The notes: generated by a model not told the origin, from the sequence alone. DNA of 64,000 nucleotides from Thermobifida fusca NBRC 14071 = JCM 3263 (GCF_001592045.1 NZ_BCWB01000025.1:1-64000), one strand, 5' to 3'; positions 1 to 9,889 are shown, counted from the first letter of the stretch. A program made the numbers and translations.

Positions 1-2
1 CG

Positions 3-299
3 CTGGCCGACCGTACGGCGGTACTGATCACGCTGTGTGCCACCACGCTGTGGGTGCTGCTGCTCGTGGCCCGCCCTTATGTGTGGTGGAAGGCGGTGCT
101 GGTCGCTGCCATGGTGGGGCTGCTGCTGGCAGCGCTGCTCACCCCCGTGGGGCAGGCGTTCTTCGCGTTGGATATGAGCGACCCCGCTGCGGTGGGCACC
201 GCGTTGGCGGTGGCGGGGGTAGCGGCCGCGATCATCACCGTGATCCGCGTCGTGGACGCCCGGTGGCTCTCCCGGGAACGGGACACCCGGGATTCCTGA
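3..299 (+). CDS. C-terminal end of a cation-transporting P-type ATPase (partial)
   Basis: The reading frame is open from the first base of the window and ends at TGA 297-299, so only the last ~98 residues are present. They form two or three hydrophobic helices joined by short loops, with the motif LLVARPYVWWK and a charged cytosolic tail (SRERDTRDS). This resembles the last membrane helices of CtpE-type metal P-type ATPases of actinobacteria. The catalytic parts lie outside the window, so the ion cannot be judged. The gene converges with the kinase-like gene on the other strand, 14 bp away. The family call is by resemblance only. Confidence 0.6.
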   Translation: MADRTAVLITLCATTLWVLLLVARPYVWWKAVLVAAMVGLLLAALLTPVGQAFFALDMSDPAAVGTALAVAGVAAAIITVIRVVDARWLSRERDTRDS

Positions 300-313
300 G
301 CGTGCGGTCGGGA

Positions 314-1063
314 TCAGATCGGCGGCCAGGGCAGCGCAGGCCAGTCCTCGGGAGGGTAGGGGTGGATGCGGTGCTCGCAGAGCACTTCGACGCGGCGCAG
401 TGTCGCATACCGTTCCTGCGGGGTCAGGTGGCGGGCGAGGACACGGGCCACGTCGCTGCCCGGGTCCTGGAGCATCGCCCGAAGCGCGTCAAGCCGTACC
501 ACGGCCGGTTCGGGCAGCGGCTGACCCGCCCACTGCCACAGCACGGTGCGCAGCTTGTACTCCGCGGAGAACGACACTCCGTGATCACAGCCGTAGAGGT
601 GGCCGTCCGGGGTGGGCAGCAGGTGGCCGATCTTCCGGTCAGAGTTGTTGATGACCGCGTCGAAGACCGCCATCAGCCGCAGTTGGGGGTTGGTGCTGTC
701 CCGGGCGAGCGCGACCAGGTCCACGCTGGTGTCCGCAGCGATCCACAACTGCACCATGCCGGGGCCGTGCGGGGCGTCCTCCCGGTAGACGGTGGGCGGG
801 ACGAGGTTCCAGCCCAATGCTTGGGACACCGCGTGCGCGGAGACCTCGCGTCCAGCGAGTGTGCCGTCCGGGAAGTCCCACAGCGGCCGCTCCCCCGCCA
901 CCGGTTTGTACACGCACGCCGCTGTCCGGCTACCGTCGGTCACCTCGCAGTACAGGGTGGTGTTGGAGGCTCCGGTAAGCCTGCCCAGCACGGTGAGACG
1001 CCCGTAGCGCAGCAGAGTGAGGTCCTCGTCGTCGGTGGGGCGGCCGTGCGGTGCCGCGGTCAT
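314..1063 (-). CDS. SCO1664-family (PI3/4-kinase-like fold) protein
   Basis: This 249-residue protein starts at ATG 1063. The core NNSDRK motif (about residue 149) followed by a DHG motif (YGCDHGVSF, about residue 168) looks like the catalytic and metal-binding loops of PI3/PI4-kinase-like proteins. These define the actinobacterial SCO1664 family (TIGR03843). The substrate is unknown. It is the last gene of a four-gene minus-strand operon (uppP, phosphatase, DUF3090 protein, this gene), 27 bp behind the DUF3090 gene. The three small families travel together in many actinobacteria, which suggests one shared but undefined process. Family membership is fairly sure; kinase activity is an inference. 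Confidence 0.8.
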   Translation of the reverse strand: MTAAPHGRPTDDEDLTLLRYGRLTVLGRLTGASNTTLYCEVTDGSRTAACVYKPVAGERPLWDFPDGTLAGREVSAHAVSQALGWNLVPPTVYREDAPHGPGMVQLWIAADTSVDLVALARDSTNPQLRLMAVFDAVINNSDRKIGHLLPTPDGHLYGCDHGVSFSAEYKLRTVLWQWAGQPLPEPAVVRLDALRAMLQDPGSDVARVLARHLTPQERYATLRRVEVLCEHRIHPYPPEDWPALPWPPI

Positions 1064-1090
1064 GGAACTCCGTTTCGAGGGGACAACCAG

Positions 1091-1657
1091 CTACATGATG
1101 TGCACGGGACGGTAGCCATTCTGGCGCGGGCAGATGTGCCCGCCGGGGTCGAGGGGGTTGCCGCACAAGGGGCAGTTGGGGCGGCCCGCTGCGACCACGC
1201 GCCGCGCACGCTCCGCAAAAGCCCGGGCTTCCGCGGGGGTGAGGTGGACGCGCAGAACATCGTAGGGCACGTCGTCGGCGAACGCTTGTACTCGGGGGGA
1301 TTCCCCGCTTTCGTCGGGTCCACGGAGCTGCTGGGCTTCCACGATGACCCGGCGGGTCTGCGCGTCCCAGGCGAGGGCCAGGGTGCCGACCCGGAACTCT
1401 TCCTCGATGGGGCGTTGCAGCGGGTCGTTGTCGCTTTCCGCAACCTCGTGCAGGTCGGGTGCGTCCCCGAACCGCCGGCGCACCTCCTCCAGGAGTTCCC
1501 CAACGCGTTCCGCCAGCGCAGCCACCTGTGCTTTTTCCAAGACGACGCTGGTGATACGACCGCCTTCCACCGCTTGGAGAAAGAAGGTGCGTTCCCCGGG
1601 CGGACCGACGGTGCCGACGACGAACCGGTCCGGGGAGTCGTACTGGTATAGGGGCAT
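1091..1657 (-). CDS. DUF3090 family protein with C-terminal zinc-ribbon-like motif
   Basis: The 188-residue protein starts at ATG 1657; an upstream extension of the frame is low-complexity Arg-rich sequence and is not credible. It opens with MPLYQYDSPDRFVVG and ends with CPLCGNPLDPGGHICPR, a CxxC...C pattern that could bind a metal. This is the DUF3090 (TIGR03847) family of actinobacteria. No enzymatic function is known. It lies 62 bp behind the histidine-phosphatase gene and 27 bp before the SCO1664-type gene, in the same direction, so co-transcription is likely. Confidence 0.85.
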   Translation of the reverse strand: MPLYQYDSPDRFVVGTVGPPGERTFFLQAVEGGRITSVVLEKAQVAALAERVGELLEEVRRRFGDAPDLHEVAESDNDPLQRPIEEEFRVGTLALAWDAQTRRVIVEAQQLRGPDESGESPRVQAFADDVPYDVLRVHLTPAEARAFAERARRVVAAGRPNCPLCGNPLDPGGHICPRQNGYRPVHIM

Positions 1658-1719
1658 CGACGGGGACTCCGTGGATGGGTCTGGGTTTGTGCTTGGTGGG
1701 CTTGACTCTTCCTTTTCTA

Positions 1720-2421
1720 TCAGGCTTCTCCTGCCCCGCCACCGACGACGGCGTCCCCCGTGGCGTCCTCGGGGGGCCGCAGCCCTGCCGTGCCGCCTCC
1801 CACGTCGTTGATCCGGAGCACGAACGGGCGCAGCCTGGTGTAGCGGACCGCGCTCAGCGAGCACGGGTCGATCTGGATGCGCTGGAACTGGTCGAGGTGC
1901 AGGCCGAGCGCGTCAGCCAGAATCGCTTTGATCACATCCCCGTGGCTGCACACCAGGTAGACGGGCGTGTCGTGCTGGGCGAGCAGCCGCGTGTTGTAGT
2001 CGTGCACGGCCGAGACCGCGCGGTGCGCGGTCTCGGCGAGGCTTTCTCCTCCGGGGAAGCGCGCGGCACTGGGGTAGGCCTGGACGACCGGCCACAGGTC
2101 GTCCTTGGCAAGCTCGGTGAGGGGGCGTCCGGTCCACTCTCCGTAGCGACACTCTCCGAACCGCTCGTCCACGGTGACGGGCACGCCGACCGTGTCGGCG
2201 ACCGCTTGTGCGGTTTCCACGCAGCGTTCCAGCGGGCTGCTGACAATGGCGTCCACGCGGAGGGACGCCAGCCGCTGCGCGAGCGCCGCTGCCTGGGCCC
2301 GGCCCCGCTCGTCCAAGTGGATGCCGGGCGTCCATCCTGCCAGTGTCTTCCCGGTGGCCGCGGTCAGACCGTGCCGCACCAGCAGGAGGGTCACGGCCGC
2401 GGTCCTGGATGAGTTCGCCAT
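1720..2421 (-). CDS. Histidine phosphatase, MSMEG_4193 family
   Basis: This 233-residue member of the phosphoglycerate-mutase-like superfamily has the catalytic RHG near residue 16 (LLVRHGLT). The SSPLERCVETA segment near residue 60, an acidic ECRYGEW segment near residue 90 and the second catalytic histidine in CSHGD near residue 158 complete the pocket. It matches the MSMEG_4193 putative phosphomutase family (TIGR03848), whose true substrate is unknown. ATG 2421 lies 10 bp behind the uppP stop codon, so the two are co-transcribed and may be translationally linked. The Gly/Ala-rich tail is variable. Confidence 0.85.
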   Translation of the reverse strand: MANSSRTAAVTLLLVRHGLTAATGKTLAGWTPGIHLDERGRAQAAALAQRLASLRVDAIVSSPLERCVETAQAVADTVGVPVTVDERFGECRYGEWTGRPLTELAKDDLWPVVQAYPSAARFPGGESLAETAHRAVSAVHDYNTRLLAQHDTPVYLVCSHGDVIKAILADALGLHLDQFQRIQIDPCSLSAVRYTRLRPFVLRINDVGGGTAGLRPPEDATGDAVVGGGAGEA

Positions 2422-2431
2422 GCCCCGTACC

Positions 2432-3310
2432 CTAGTGAGTCGCTTCGGCTGCGGTCACCGAAGCCGCGCTGCCTTCGAACTCCGCTCCGGATTCGGGGGT
2501 CAGCACGCCGAAGCTGACCAGGGCGAGGATGAGGATGCCCAAGGCGATCCGGTAGTAGACGAACGGCATGAAGCTGTTGGTGGAGATGAACCGCATGAAC
2601 CAGGCGATCACCGCGTAGCCGACAGCGAACGCCACCAGGGTGCCGACGATCGTGGCGCCCACGCCCGCGTACTCGTTGCCGCCGATGTCCTTGAGCTTGT
2701 AGAGCCCGGACGCGAACACGGCGGGCATGGCGAGCAGGAAGGCGTAGCGGGCGGCGGCTTCCCGTTTGAAACCCATGAGCATGCCACCGGTGACAGTGGC
2801 ACCGGACCGGGAGACGCCGGGGATCAGCGCGAGCATCTGGAACAGCCCGTAGATGAGGCCGCGCTGGGCGTTGAGGTCGGTCAGTTCCCGGTGCTTGCGG
2901 GAGTAGCGGTCCACCATCCCCAGCAGGACGCCGAAGACGATCAGGGTGAGCGCGGTCAGCCGCAGGTCCCGGAAGGGCGCGCTGATCTGCTCTTCGAACA
3001 GCAGGCCCGCCACCCCGATGGGGATGCTGCCGATGATGACGTACCAGCCCATGCGCGCATCGATGTGTCGGCGCAGCTCCTTGTTGCCCAGGGAACGGAA
3101 CCACGTCGCCAGGATGTTCCCCACGTCTTTGCGGAAGTAGATCAGCACGGCGAGCTCGGTGCCGATCTGGCTGACCGCGGTGAACGCCGCGCCGGGGTCT
3201 GGCCAGCCGGAGAAGGCCGCGACGATACGCAGGTGGCCGCTGGAGGAGATCGGCAGGAACTCGGTTAATCCTTGGACCAGCCCAAGGATGATGGCCTCGA
3301 TGATGGACAC
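2432..3310 (-). CDS. uppP: Undecaprenyl-diphosphatase UppP (BacA family)
   Basis: A 292-residue integral membrane protein that dephosphorylates undecaprenyl diphosphate to recycle the cell-wall lipid carrier, giving some bacitracin tolerance. It shows the two family signatures: GLTEFLPISSSGHL at residues 14-27, containing the catalytic Glu, and PGVSRSGAT near residue 164, containing the catalytic Arg. Six to eight hydrophobic helices follow the usual pattern and the length is typical. The start is GTG 3310 with AGGAG about 11 bp upstream. It is the first gene of the minus-strand operon that runs down to 314. Confidence 0.95.
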   Translation of the reverse strand: MSIIEAIILGLVQGLTEFLPISSSGHLRIVAAFSGWPDPGAAFTAVSQIGTELAVLIYFRKDVGNILATWFRSLGNKELRRHIDARMGWYVIIGSIPIGVAGLLFEEQISAPFRDLRLTALTLIVFGVLLGMVDRYSRKHRELTDLNAQRGLIYGLFQMLALIPGVSRSGATVTGGMLMGFKREAAARYAFLLAMPAVFASGLYKLKDIGGNEYAGVGATIVGTLVAFAVGYAVIAWFMRFISTNSFMPFVYYRIALGILILALVSFGVLTPESGAEFEGSAASVTAAEATH

Positions 3311-3471
3311 GGCGGATTCGGCTCCTGGTCACAGAAGGGCGACATGATGGGGGGCGTGATGAGGACCGCACCGCGCAGTGCGGAAAGACCCGGGAAGCTT
3401 AGCGCGCACCGGGCGTCCACGTGTGGAAGAGCGGTATCGCTCGACTGTCGTGAGACGGTACTCTCCGCGCC

Positions 3472-4428
3472 ATGGAACAGCGACATCTGGGCAGATCGGG
3501 CCTGTGGGTCTCCACCATCGCCCTAGGCACGATGACCTGGGGCGAGGATACCGAGGAGGGTGAGGCGGCCGACCTGCTCGCGACGTTTGTGGACGCGGGC
3601 GGCACACTCATCGACACCGCCGACATCTACCAAGGCGGGCAGGGAGAACGCATCCTCGGACGGTTGCTGCCCACCGTGGTTCGTCGGGACGACGTGATCA
3701 TAGCGACCAAAGCGGGGCACTGTCTGGATCGTCGGCGTCCCAGCAACACTTCGCGGCGGCATCTGCTGGCCGCTTTGGAAGCGTCCCTGCGGCGGTTGCA
3801 GACCGATTACGTGGACTTATGGCAGCTCCATGTGTACGACCCCACCACGCCGCTGGAGGAAACTCTCGCAGCGGTGGACTCCGCGGTGGCGTCCGGGAAG
3901 GCGCGCTATGTGGGGGTGGGGCAGGTGACAGGCTGGCAGTTGGCGCGCTACGCCACCTGGCAGCAGGCGACGCTGGCGTCAGGCAGTTCCCCGATCGTGG
4001 CGGTGGGCACCGAGTATTCGCTGCTGAACCGGGAATGCGAGCGGGAGCTGCTGCCGGCCGCCAGAGCCTGCGGAGTGGGAATTCTCGCATGGTCGCCGCT
4101 GGGGCGCGGTGTGTTGACCGGCAAGTACCGTACCGGGGTGCCCCGCGATTCGCGGGGCGCGAGCGCGCACATGGCGTCGTTTGTGGAACCCTACTTGGAT
4201 GAGCAGGGCCGCCGTATCGTGGAGTCGGTGTACACGGCCGCGCAAGGACTGGGCGTGCCCCCGTTGGGGGTGGCGTTGCGTTGGGTGCTCAGCCAGCCGG
4301 GGGTGGCTGCGGCGTGCGTGGGGCCGCGCACGGTCGCCCAGTTGTCGGAGATCCTGGCCGCGGAGAACGTGGTGCTGCCCCGGGAGATCAGCGAGGCGCT
4401 CGCTGACGCGTCGGCTGCCGCGGTGTGA
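3472..4428 (+). CDS. Aldo/keto reductase
   Basis: A 318-residue TIM-barrel NADPH-dependent oxidoreductase. The full catalytic tetrad is visible: Asp48 and Tyr53 (LIDTADIY), Lys80 (TKAG) and His120 (QLHVYD). The NADPH-binding end is seen in AWSPLGRGVLTGKY and in the C-terminal GPRTVAQL. The N-terminus (MEQRHLGRSGLWVS) is typical of the AKR11/YhdN-like general aldo-keto reductases. The physiological substrate cannot be read from sequence. No clear ribosome site precedes ATG 3472. The gene is divergent from uppP with a 161-bp gap that must hold both promoters. Confidence 0.9.
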   Translation: MEQRHLGRSGLWVSTIALGTMTWGEDTEEGEAADLLATFVDAGGTLIDTADIYQGGQGERILGRLLPTVVRRDDVIIATKAGHCLDRRRPSNTSRRHLLAALEASLRRLQTDYVDLWQLHVYDPTTPLEETLAAVDSAVASGKARYVGVGQVTGWQLARYATWQQATLASGSSPIVAVGTEYSLLNRECERELLPAARACGVGILAWSPLGRGVLTGKYRTGVPRDSRGASAHMASFVEPYLDEQGRRIVESVYTAAQGLGVPPLGVALRWVLSQPGVAAACVGPRTVAQLSEILAAENVVLPREISEALADASAAAV

Positions 4429-4524
4429 CCGCGGGCCGCGGCTTTGGTTGCGGCGCCGTGAAGCGGAGCGCGCGCCCCACTAAGCTCACGGGGGTGGCTT
4501 TCCGCCCGTGTCCGGTCTGAGCCT

Positions 4525-6285
4525 GTGAGGTTCCCTACCGTGGTCGATCCCTCCCCTGCTGTCCTGGACGATGCTGTTGCGCGGACGCGTGAGGCGCTCA
4601 CCCGCATGGGGGCGCCTGACCGGCTGGCGGCCCCGCTGGTGGCCGTGCTCGGCCCGGACGCTGCCGCGCGGCTCACCGCTGACCCGTGGCAGTTGCTGGA
4701 ACTCTCGTCGGTCACCCCTCGCCAAGCGGATTTCTGTGCGCGCACGCTGCTCGGCGCCGCGGCCCGTCCCGACGATCCGCGGCGGGTGCGTGCCCTCGTG
4801 GTCCGCCTGGTGCGGCGCGCTGCCCGGGAAGGGCATACCGCGGTCGAGTACGCCCGGGTCGCGCGGGCGCTGCGCAGCCTGGGGGTGACGGCGCCGGACG
4901 CGGCAGGGCAGGCGGCCGCTGAGGACGACCGGGTGCGACTCATCGAGGACATGCCGGAGGAGGGGGACGACAGCGAGTTCGACGGTGACCTGCCGGAGCC
5001 TCCCGCCCCCGACCGGTTCCTCGCGTTGGCGTCCCTGGGGGAAGCCGAACAGCGGCTGGCCCGGGAGCTGGTCCGGTTGACCGCGAGCGAGCCGATCATG
5101 GACTCGGCGACCGCGGCGGAGACCGTGCAAGCGGCGGCGGAGAAGGCAGGCCACGACCCCGCACCCGAGCTGGTGGCCGCCCTAGTCACGGTGGCGTTGC
5201 GCGGCGTCACTGTGGTGGTGGCCGGGCCTGCGGCGCAGGAGGCGCGGCTGGCGACGATCCGCTATGCCGCGGCGATCGCCGTGGAGAGCCAGACAGGGAT
5301 GGCACTGCTTACCCCCCAGGCGAGCGGGGCGGCCGCTCTCAACCGGGTGTTGGCCGAGGAAGGGATACGGGCGCGCACGGTGGCCGCGGCCTTGGACGAT
5401 CACGCTCTTGCCGAGTGCGGCCTGGTCGTGGTCGACCGGGCCACGGCACTGGACACGGAGACGTTCGCGGCTCTGGCTGCGGCCTGCCCCGGGCACGCGC
5501 ACTTGGTGCTTCTGGCTGATCCCGCACAGCTGCCTTCGGCGGGGCCCGGGCAGGTGGTGGCCGATCTGATCGCTTCGCGGACTGTGGCGGTGGCTGCCCT
5601 GCCGGACGATGCCCGGCCGACGGCGCAGGCGGCGCTGGCCGCTGAGGTCGGCGCGGGTCGGCTGCCGGAGCGGGTGGATGCTCCCGGGCACGAGGTGGTG
5701 GTCGTGCCAACCGGGTCGGCGGAGGAGGCCGTGCACCGCACCCTGCAGCTGGTGACGGATTCCATTCCCCGCACGTTCGGTGTAGACCTCGCCCAGGTGC
5801 AGGTGGTCACGGCGGCTCCCGACGGTCCGGCCGGTGCTGCCGAGCTCAACGCGGTGTGCAAGGCCCGGTTCAACCCTGGTCCGGGTCTGGTGGGGGGCCT
5901 GGATGTGGGCGACCGGGTGCTGTTGGCGGGCCGCGGCCACGGATATGCGCCCGGGGACACGGGTGTGCTGCGCGGGCAGAGCGGGGCCAGCAGCATCGTC
6001 GAGCTGGCTGACGGCTCCACGGTCACGGTGACCCAGGCGGCCCATCTGCGCCCGGGGTGGGTGGTGCCGCTGGCGGCCGCACTGGGTGGCACGTGGCCTG
6101 CCGTGGTCGTGGTGTTCACCCCGGATGCGGCGCTGTCGCGTCCAGCGGTGCGCACCGCGCTGGCTTTGGGGGAACGGCACGTGTCGATCGTCAACGCGGC
6201 CGGGGACGCGCTTGCGAAGGCGGTGCGCGGTGTTCCTGACGTCTCCCGGGCAACCCGGCTGGTGCGGCTCCTCCGCGAGGGGTGA
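4525..6285 (+). CDS. RecD2-like helicase homologue lacking the ATPase motifs (helix-hairpin-helix protein)
   Basis: This 586-residue protein follows the plan of RecD2 helicases. Residues 1-120 are helical and HhH-like; a NTPase core follows, then an SH3-like insert (YAPGDTGVLRG, near residue 475) and a C-terminal RecA-like end. Core segments align by eye but have lost their active residues. The Walker A position reads AGPAAQEARLAT with no GKT. The Walker B position reads VVVDRATALD instead of VVDEAS. Motif III is well kept (LLADPAQLPSAGPGQV). The helicase motif V/VI region reads WVVPLAAALGGTWPAVV, with no SQG. It is therefore probably a non-hydrolysing DNA-binding relative. The start is taken as GTG 4525; downstream starts are possible. 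Confidence 0.7.
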   Translation: MRFPTVVDPSPAVLDDAVARTREALTRMGAPDRLAAPLVAVLGPDAAARLTADPWQLLELSSVTPRQADFCARTLLGAAARPDDPRRVRALVVRLVRRAAREGHTAVEYARVARALRSLGVTAPDAAGQAAAEDDRVRLIEDMPEEGDDSEFDGDLPEPPAPDRFLALASLGEAEQRLARELVRLTASEPIMDSATAAETVQAAAEKAGHDPAPELVAALVTVALRGVTVVVAGPAAQEARLATIRYAAAIAVESQTGMALLTPQASGAAALNRVLAEEGIRARTVAAALDDHALAECGLVVVDRATALDTETFAALAAACPGHAHLVLLADPAQLPSAGPGQVVADLIASRTVAVAALPDDARPTAQAALAAEVGAGRLPERVDAPGHEVVVVPTGSAEEAVHRTLQLVTDSIPRTFGVDLAQVQVVTAAPDGPAGAAELNAVCKARFNPGPGLVGGLDVGDRVLLAGRGHGYAPGDTGVLRGQSGASSIVELADGSTVTVTQAAHLRPGWVVPLAAALGGTWPAVVVVFTPDAALSRPAVRTALALGERHVSIVNAAGDALAKAVRGVPDVSRATRLVRLLREG

Positions 6286-6359
6286 GGCTGTGGGGACTTC
6301 CGGGCGCTTGAGGACGCTTCGGGCGTCTGGAGTTGAACCGGTGCAGGCCGCTGGCCGGT

Positions 6360-7112
6360 TTAGAGGCGGTCCAGGAAACCGCCGTCGACCACCAGGTTGG
6401 CGCCGGTGATGAAGCTCGCGGCCGGGCTGGCGAGGAACGCGACCGCCCGGGCGACTTCCTCGGGGCGGCCGAGCCGACCGAACGGGATGCGGGCCCGCAC
6501 ACTCGCGTAGTAGTCGGGGTCGGTGTCCCGCCGCCGGGCCCAGCTGCCGCCTTCGAACTCGATGGGGCCGGGAGAGACGATGTTGACCCGCACGCCCCGG
6601 GGTGCCAGCGCCCGGGCCAAGGCGGTGGCGTGGTGGTTGAGGGCTGCTTTGACCGCGCCGTAGGGCTTGGGACCGGACGGTGCGGTGACGTGCAGCGCAG
6701 AAGTGCTGGAGATGAGGATGACTGCGCCGCCGCGTTGGGAGGAGGCGAGGTGTTCTTGTGCTTGGTCGGTGAGGACCGTGAACGGCAGGATGTCGGTGCG
6801 CAGGGCTCCTTCCCATCCCACGGCGCCGCCGCCGGAGACGTTGGAGACGACCACGTCGAGGCCGCCGAGTTCGGCTGCTGCCTCGTCGACGAACGCGCGC
6901 AGCGCCGGGGCGTCGGCGACGTCCACTTCCCGGGCCATGACGATCGCGCCGGTCTCGCGCAACTGTCGTGCCGCGACTTCCAGCGGTGCCCGGGTGCGGG
7001 CGCAGATCGCCAGGTTGGCGCCTTCTTCAGCGAAGACTTGGGCGATCGCCCGGCCGATCCCCCGGCTTGCTCCGGTGACCAGCACCGCGGCACCACGCAG
7101 TCCCAGCTCCAT
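6360..7112 (-). CDS. Short-chain dehydrogenase/reductase
   Basis: A 250-residue classical SDR. It has the Rossmann TGASRGIG motif at residues 13-20, NVSGGG in place of NNAG near residue 91, catalytic Ser in ISSTSALH and the YxxxK pair Tyr151/Lys155. The C-terminus closes with SFITGANLVVDGGF, usual for oligomeric SDRs. A good ribosome site (GAGGAGA) precedes ATG 7112. It lies 74 bp downstream of fabI in the same direction, so it may be read from the fabG-fabI promoter. A role in fatty-acid or polyketide-like reduction is possible, but the substrate is not evident. Confidence 0.88.
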   Translation of the reverse strand: MELGLRGAAVLVTGASRGIGRAIAQVFAEEGANLAICARTRAPLEVAARQLRETGAIVMAREVDVADAPALRAFVDEAAAELGGLDVVVSNVSGGGAVGWEGALRTDILPFTVLTDQAQEHLASSQRGGAVILISSTSALHVTAPSGPKPYGAVKAALNHHATALARALAPRGVRVNIVSPGPIEFEGGSWARRRDTDPDYYASVRARIPFGRLGRPEEVARAVAFLASPAASFITGANLVVDGGFLDRL

Positions 7113-7186
7113 GCCCGTCTCCTCTCGTCCGTGCCCGTACGTCGGCTCCCGGGACGCGACTACCCGGGAGCCGACCGTTCACCGGA

Positions 7187-7951
7187 TCATGCGCCGGTGG
7201 AGTGGAATCCTCCGTCGACGTGCACGATCTCCCCGGTTGTGGCGGGGAACCAGTCCGACAGCAGGGCCACGACCGCGCGGGCCGCGGGTTCCGGGTCGGT
7301 GATGTCCCAGCCCAGCGGGGCGCGCTTCGGCCATTCCGCGGCGAGCTCCTCGAAGCCGGGGATGCTGCGGGCTGCCATGGTGTTCAGCGGCCCGGCCGAG
7401 ACCAGGTTGACCCGGATCTTCTGCTCACCGAGGTAGCGGGCAAGGTAGCGGGCGGTGGAGGCCAGTCCGGCCTTGGCCACGCCCATCCAGTCGTAGATGG
7501 GGTAGGAGACGCTGTTGTCGAAGTCCAGCGCCACCACCGAGCCGCCGTTCTTCATCAGCGGCAGCAGCGCGGTCGTGAGGGATTTGAGGGAGAACGTGGA
7601 CGTGTGGAGCGCGGTAGCGACGTGCTCCCAGCGGGTGTTGAGGAAGTTGCCGCCGAGCGCCTCCTGCGGGGTGTAGCCGATGGAGTGGACGATGCCGTCG
7701 AGCCCGTCGACGTGCTCGGCGACCCGGTCGGCGAGGGTGTCGAGGTGCTCGTCGTTGGTGACGTCCAGTTCGAGAACCGGCGGGGGTTCGGGCAGCCGCT
7801 TAGCGATCCGCTCCACGAGAGTGAGCCGACCGTATCCCGTGAGGACCACGGTGGCCCCCTGCTCCTGGCACAGCCGTGCCACGTGGAAGGCGATGGAGGA
7901 GTCGGTCAGGACGCCTGTGACCAGGATGCGTTTGCCTTCGAGAATTCCCAT
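7187..7951 (-). CDS. fabI: Enoyl-[acyl-carrier-protein] reductase FabI (InhA-like)
   Basis: A 254-residue NADH-dependent enoyl-ACP reductase for the last step of each type II fatty-acid elongation cycle. The N-terminal GVLTDSSIAFHVA is the FabI/InhA cofactor motif. The catalytic pair has the FabI spacing YxxxxxxK, at Tyr153 and Lys160 (YDWMGVAK). The preceding LDFDNSVSYPIYDWM matches the InhA active-site strand, so the enzyme is closer to mycobacterial InhA than to enterobacterial FabI. It follows fabG by 41 bp, the same order as mabA-inhA in mycobacteria. Confidence 0.95.
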   Translation of the reverse strand: MGILEGKRILVTGVLTDSSIAFHVARLCQEQGATVVLTGYGRLTLVERIAKRLPEPPPVLELDVTNDEHLDTLADRVAEHVDGLDGIVHSIGYTPQEALGGNFLNTRWEHVATALHTSTFSLKSLTTALLPLMKNGGSVVALDFDNSVSYPIYDWMGVAKAGLASTARYLARYLGEQKIRVNLVSAGPLNTMAARSIPGFEELAAEWPKRAPLGWDITDPEPAARAVVALLSDWFPATTGEIVHVDGGFHSTGA

Positions 7952-7992
7952 GCGTTGTCTCGTTCCTTGACGGGTGGCTGGTGTGGACAGAG

Positions 7993-8766
<774 letters not shown>

Positions 8767-8869
8767 CTACCGCCGGGTAGCCCCAACCCGGTGCGCGGCG
8801 GACCGGGTTGGGCGGGGTGCAGCCGAGGAGTCGTGCCGCGGCTGCCCGGGGCCTGCTGCGCGGCGGGCC

Positions 8870-9889
8870 TCAGGCGGAGAGACGGGCGAGGCCGCCTTCG
8901 ACGAGGACCGGCACGACCTGGCCGATGTATTCGAAGTTGCTGCCGACGGTCTTGCCTTGGACGTAGCGGTAGTGGATGCCTTCCAGGATGACGGCGAGTT
9001 TGAAGAACGCCAGGCCGGTGTACCAGTCGAGCCGGGAGATGTCGCGGCCGGAGCGTTCCGCGTAGCGGGCGATGAGCTCGTCGGTGGTGGGGAAGCCGGG
9101 GGCCCGGTGCACGTCGCTGGGCCCGGGGGTGGCGAGGATCTCGTCGCTGAAGTAGACGAGCATGAGCCCGAGGTCGGTGAGCGGGTCGCCGAGGGTGGAC
9201 ATCTCCCAGTCCAGGACGGCGGTGATCCGGTCGTCGGTGTCGACGAGCACGTTGTCCAGCCGGTAGTCGCCGTGCACGATGGCGGCTGCCCCCGACTCCG
9301 GCACGGTGTCGGCGAGGCGGGCACGCAGCTCGTCGATGCCGGGCAGGTCGCGGCTGCGGGAGGCGTCGAGTTGTTTGCCCCAGCGGCGGACCTGGCGTTC
9401 GAGGAAACCGTGCGGGCGGCCGAAGTCGGCGAGTCCGACGGCCGCGGGGTCCACCGAGTGCAGGGCGGCGAGGGTGTCGATCAGCCGCAGCGCGATGTCG
9501 CGGGTGCGGTGCGGACCTCTGCTGGCGAGCTGGTCTGCCCGGCGGAGCGGGGTGCCCGGCACGAACTCCATGATGTAGAAGCGGGCGCCGATGACGGAGG
9601 TGTCTTCGCAGAGCGCGACTACAGCGGGGACGGGAACGTCGGTGTCGGCGAGCGCAGAGATGACCCGGTATTCGCGGGCCATGTCGTGCGCGGTGGGCAG
9701 GACGTGGCCGAGCGGGGGGCGGCGCACAACCCACCGTGTGGTGCCGTCGGTGACGGAGTAGGTGAGGTTGGAGCGTCCCCCTTCGATGAGTTCCCCGGTC
9801 AACGGACCGGTGACCAGACCGGGCCGCACCTCGTCGAGGTAGGCGTGCAGCCGCTGCAAGTCCAGCCCAGGCGGGTTCTCCACACTCAT
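8870..9889 (-). CDS. Phosphotransferase family protein (ACAD10/APH-like)
   Basis: A 339-residue protein of the aminoglycoside-phosphotransferase-like kinase fold. The nucleotide loop GGRSNLTY lies near residue 40. The catalytic loop HGDYRLDN (near residue 230) is followed by the metal-binding DWEMSTLGDP. This form is the one found beside acyl-CoA dehydrogenases (ACAD10-like), where it is thought to phosphorylate hydroxy-acyl intermediates rather than antibiotics. The start is ATG 9889, preceded by GGAGTGG; the frame extends upstream to 9991 without support. It is a single gene on the minus strand behind fabG. Confidence 0.85.
   Translation of the reverse strand: MSVENPPGLDLQRLHAYLDEVRPGLVTGPLTGELIEGGRSNLTYSVTDGTTRWVVRRPPLGHVLPTAHDMAREYRVISALADTDVPVPAVVALCEDTSVIGARFYIMEFVPGTPLRRADQLASRGPHRTRDIALRLIDTLAALHSVDPAAVGLADFGRPHGFLERQVRRWGKQLDASRSRDLPGIDELRARLADTVPESGAAAIVHGDYRLDNVLVDTDDRITAVLDWEMSTLGDPLTDLGLMLVYFSDEILATPGPSDVHRAPGFPTTDELIARYAERSGRDISRLDWYTGLAFFKLAVILEGIHYRYVQGKTVGSNFEYIGQVVPVLVEGGLARLSA

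Noticed and set aside
35-1651. 538-codon plus-strand frame at the left edge
   Set aside because: It runs antisense to the SCO1664-type and DUF3090 genes, whose motifs are intact. The translation is low-complexity.
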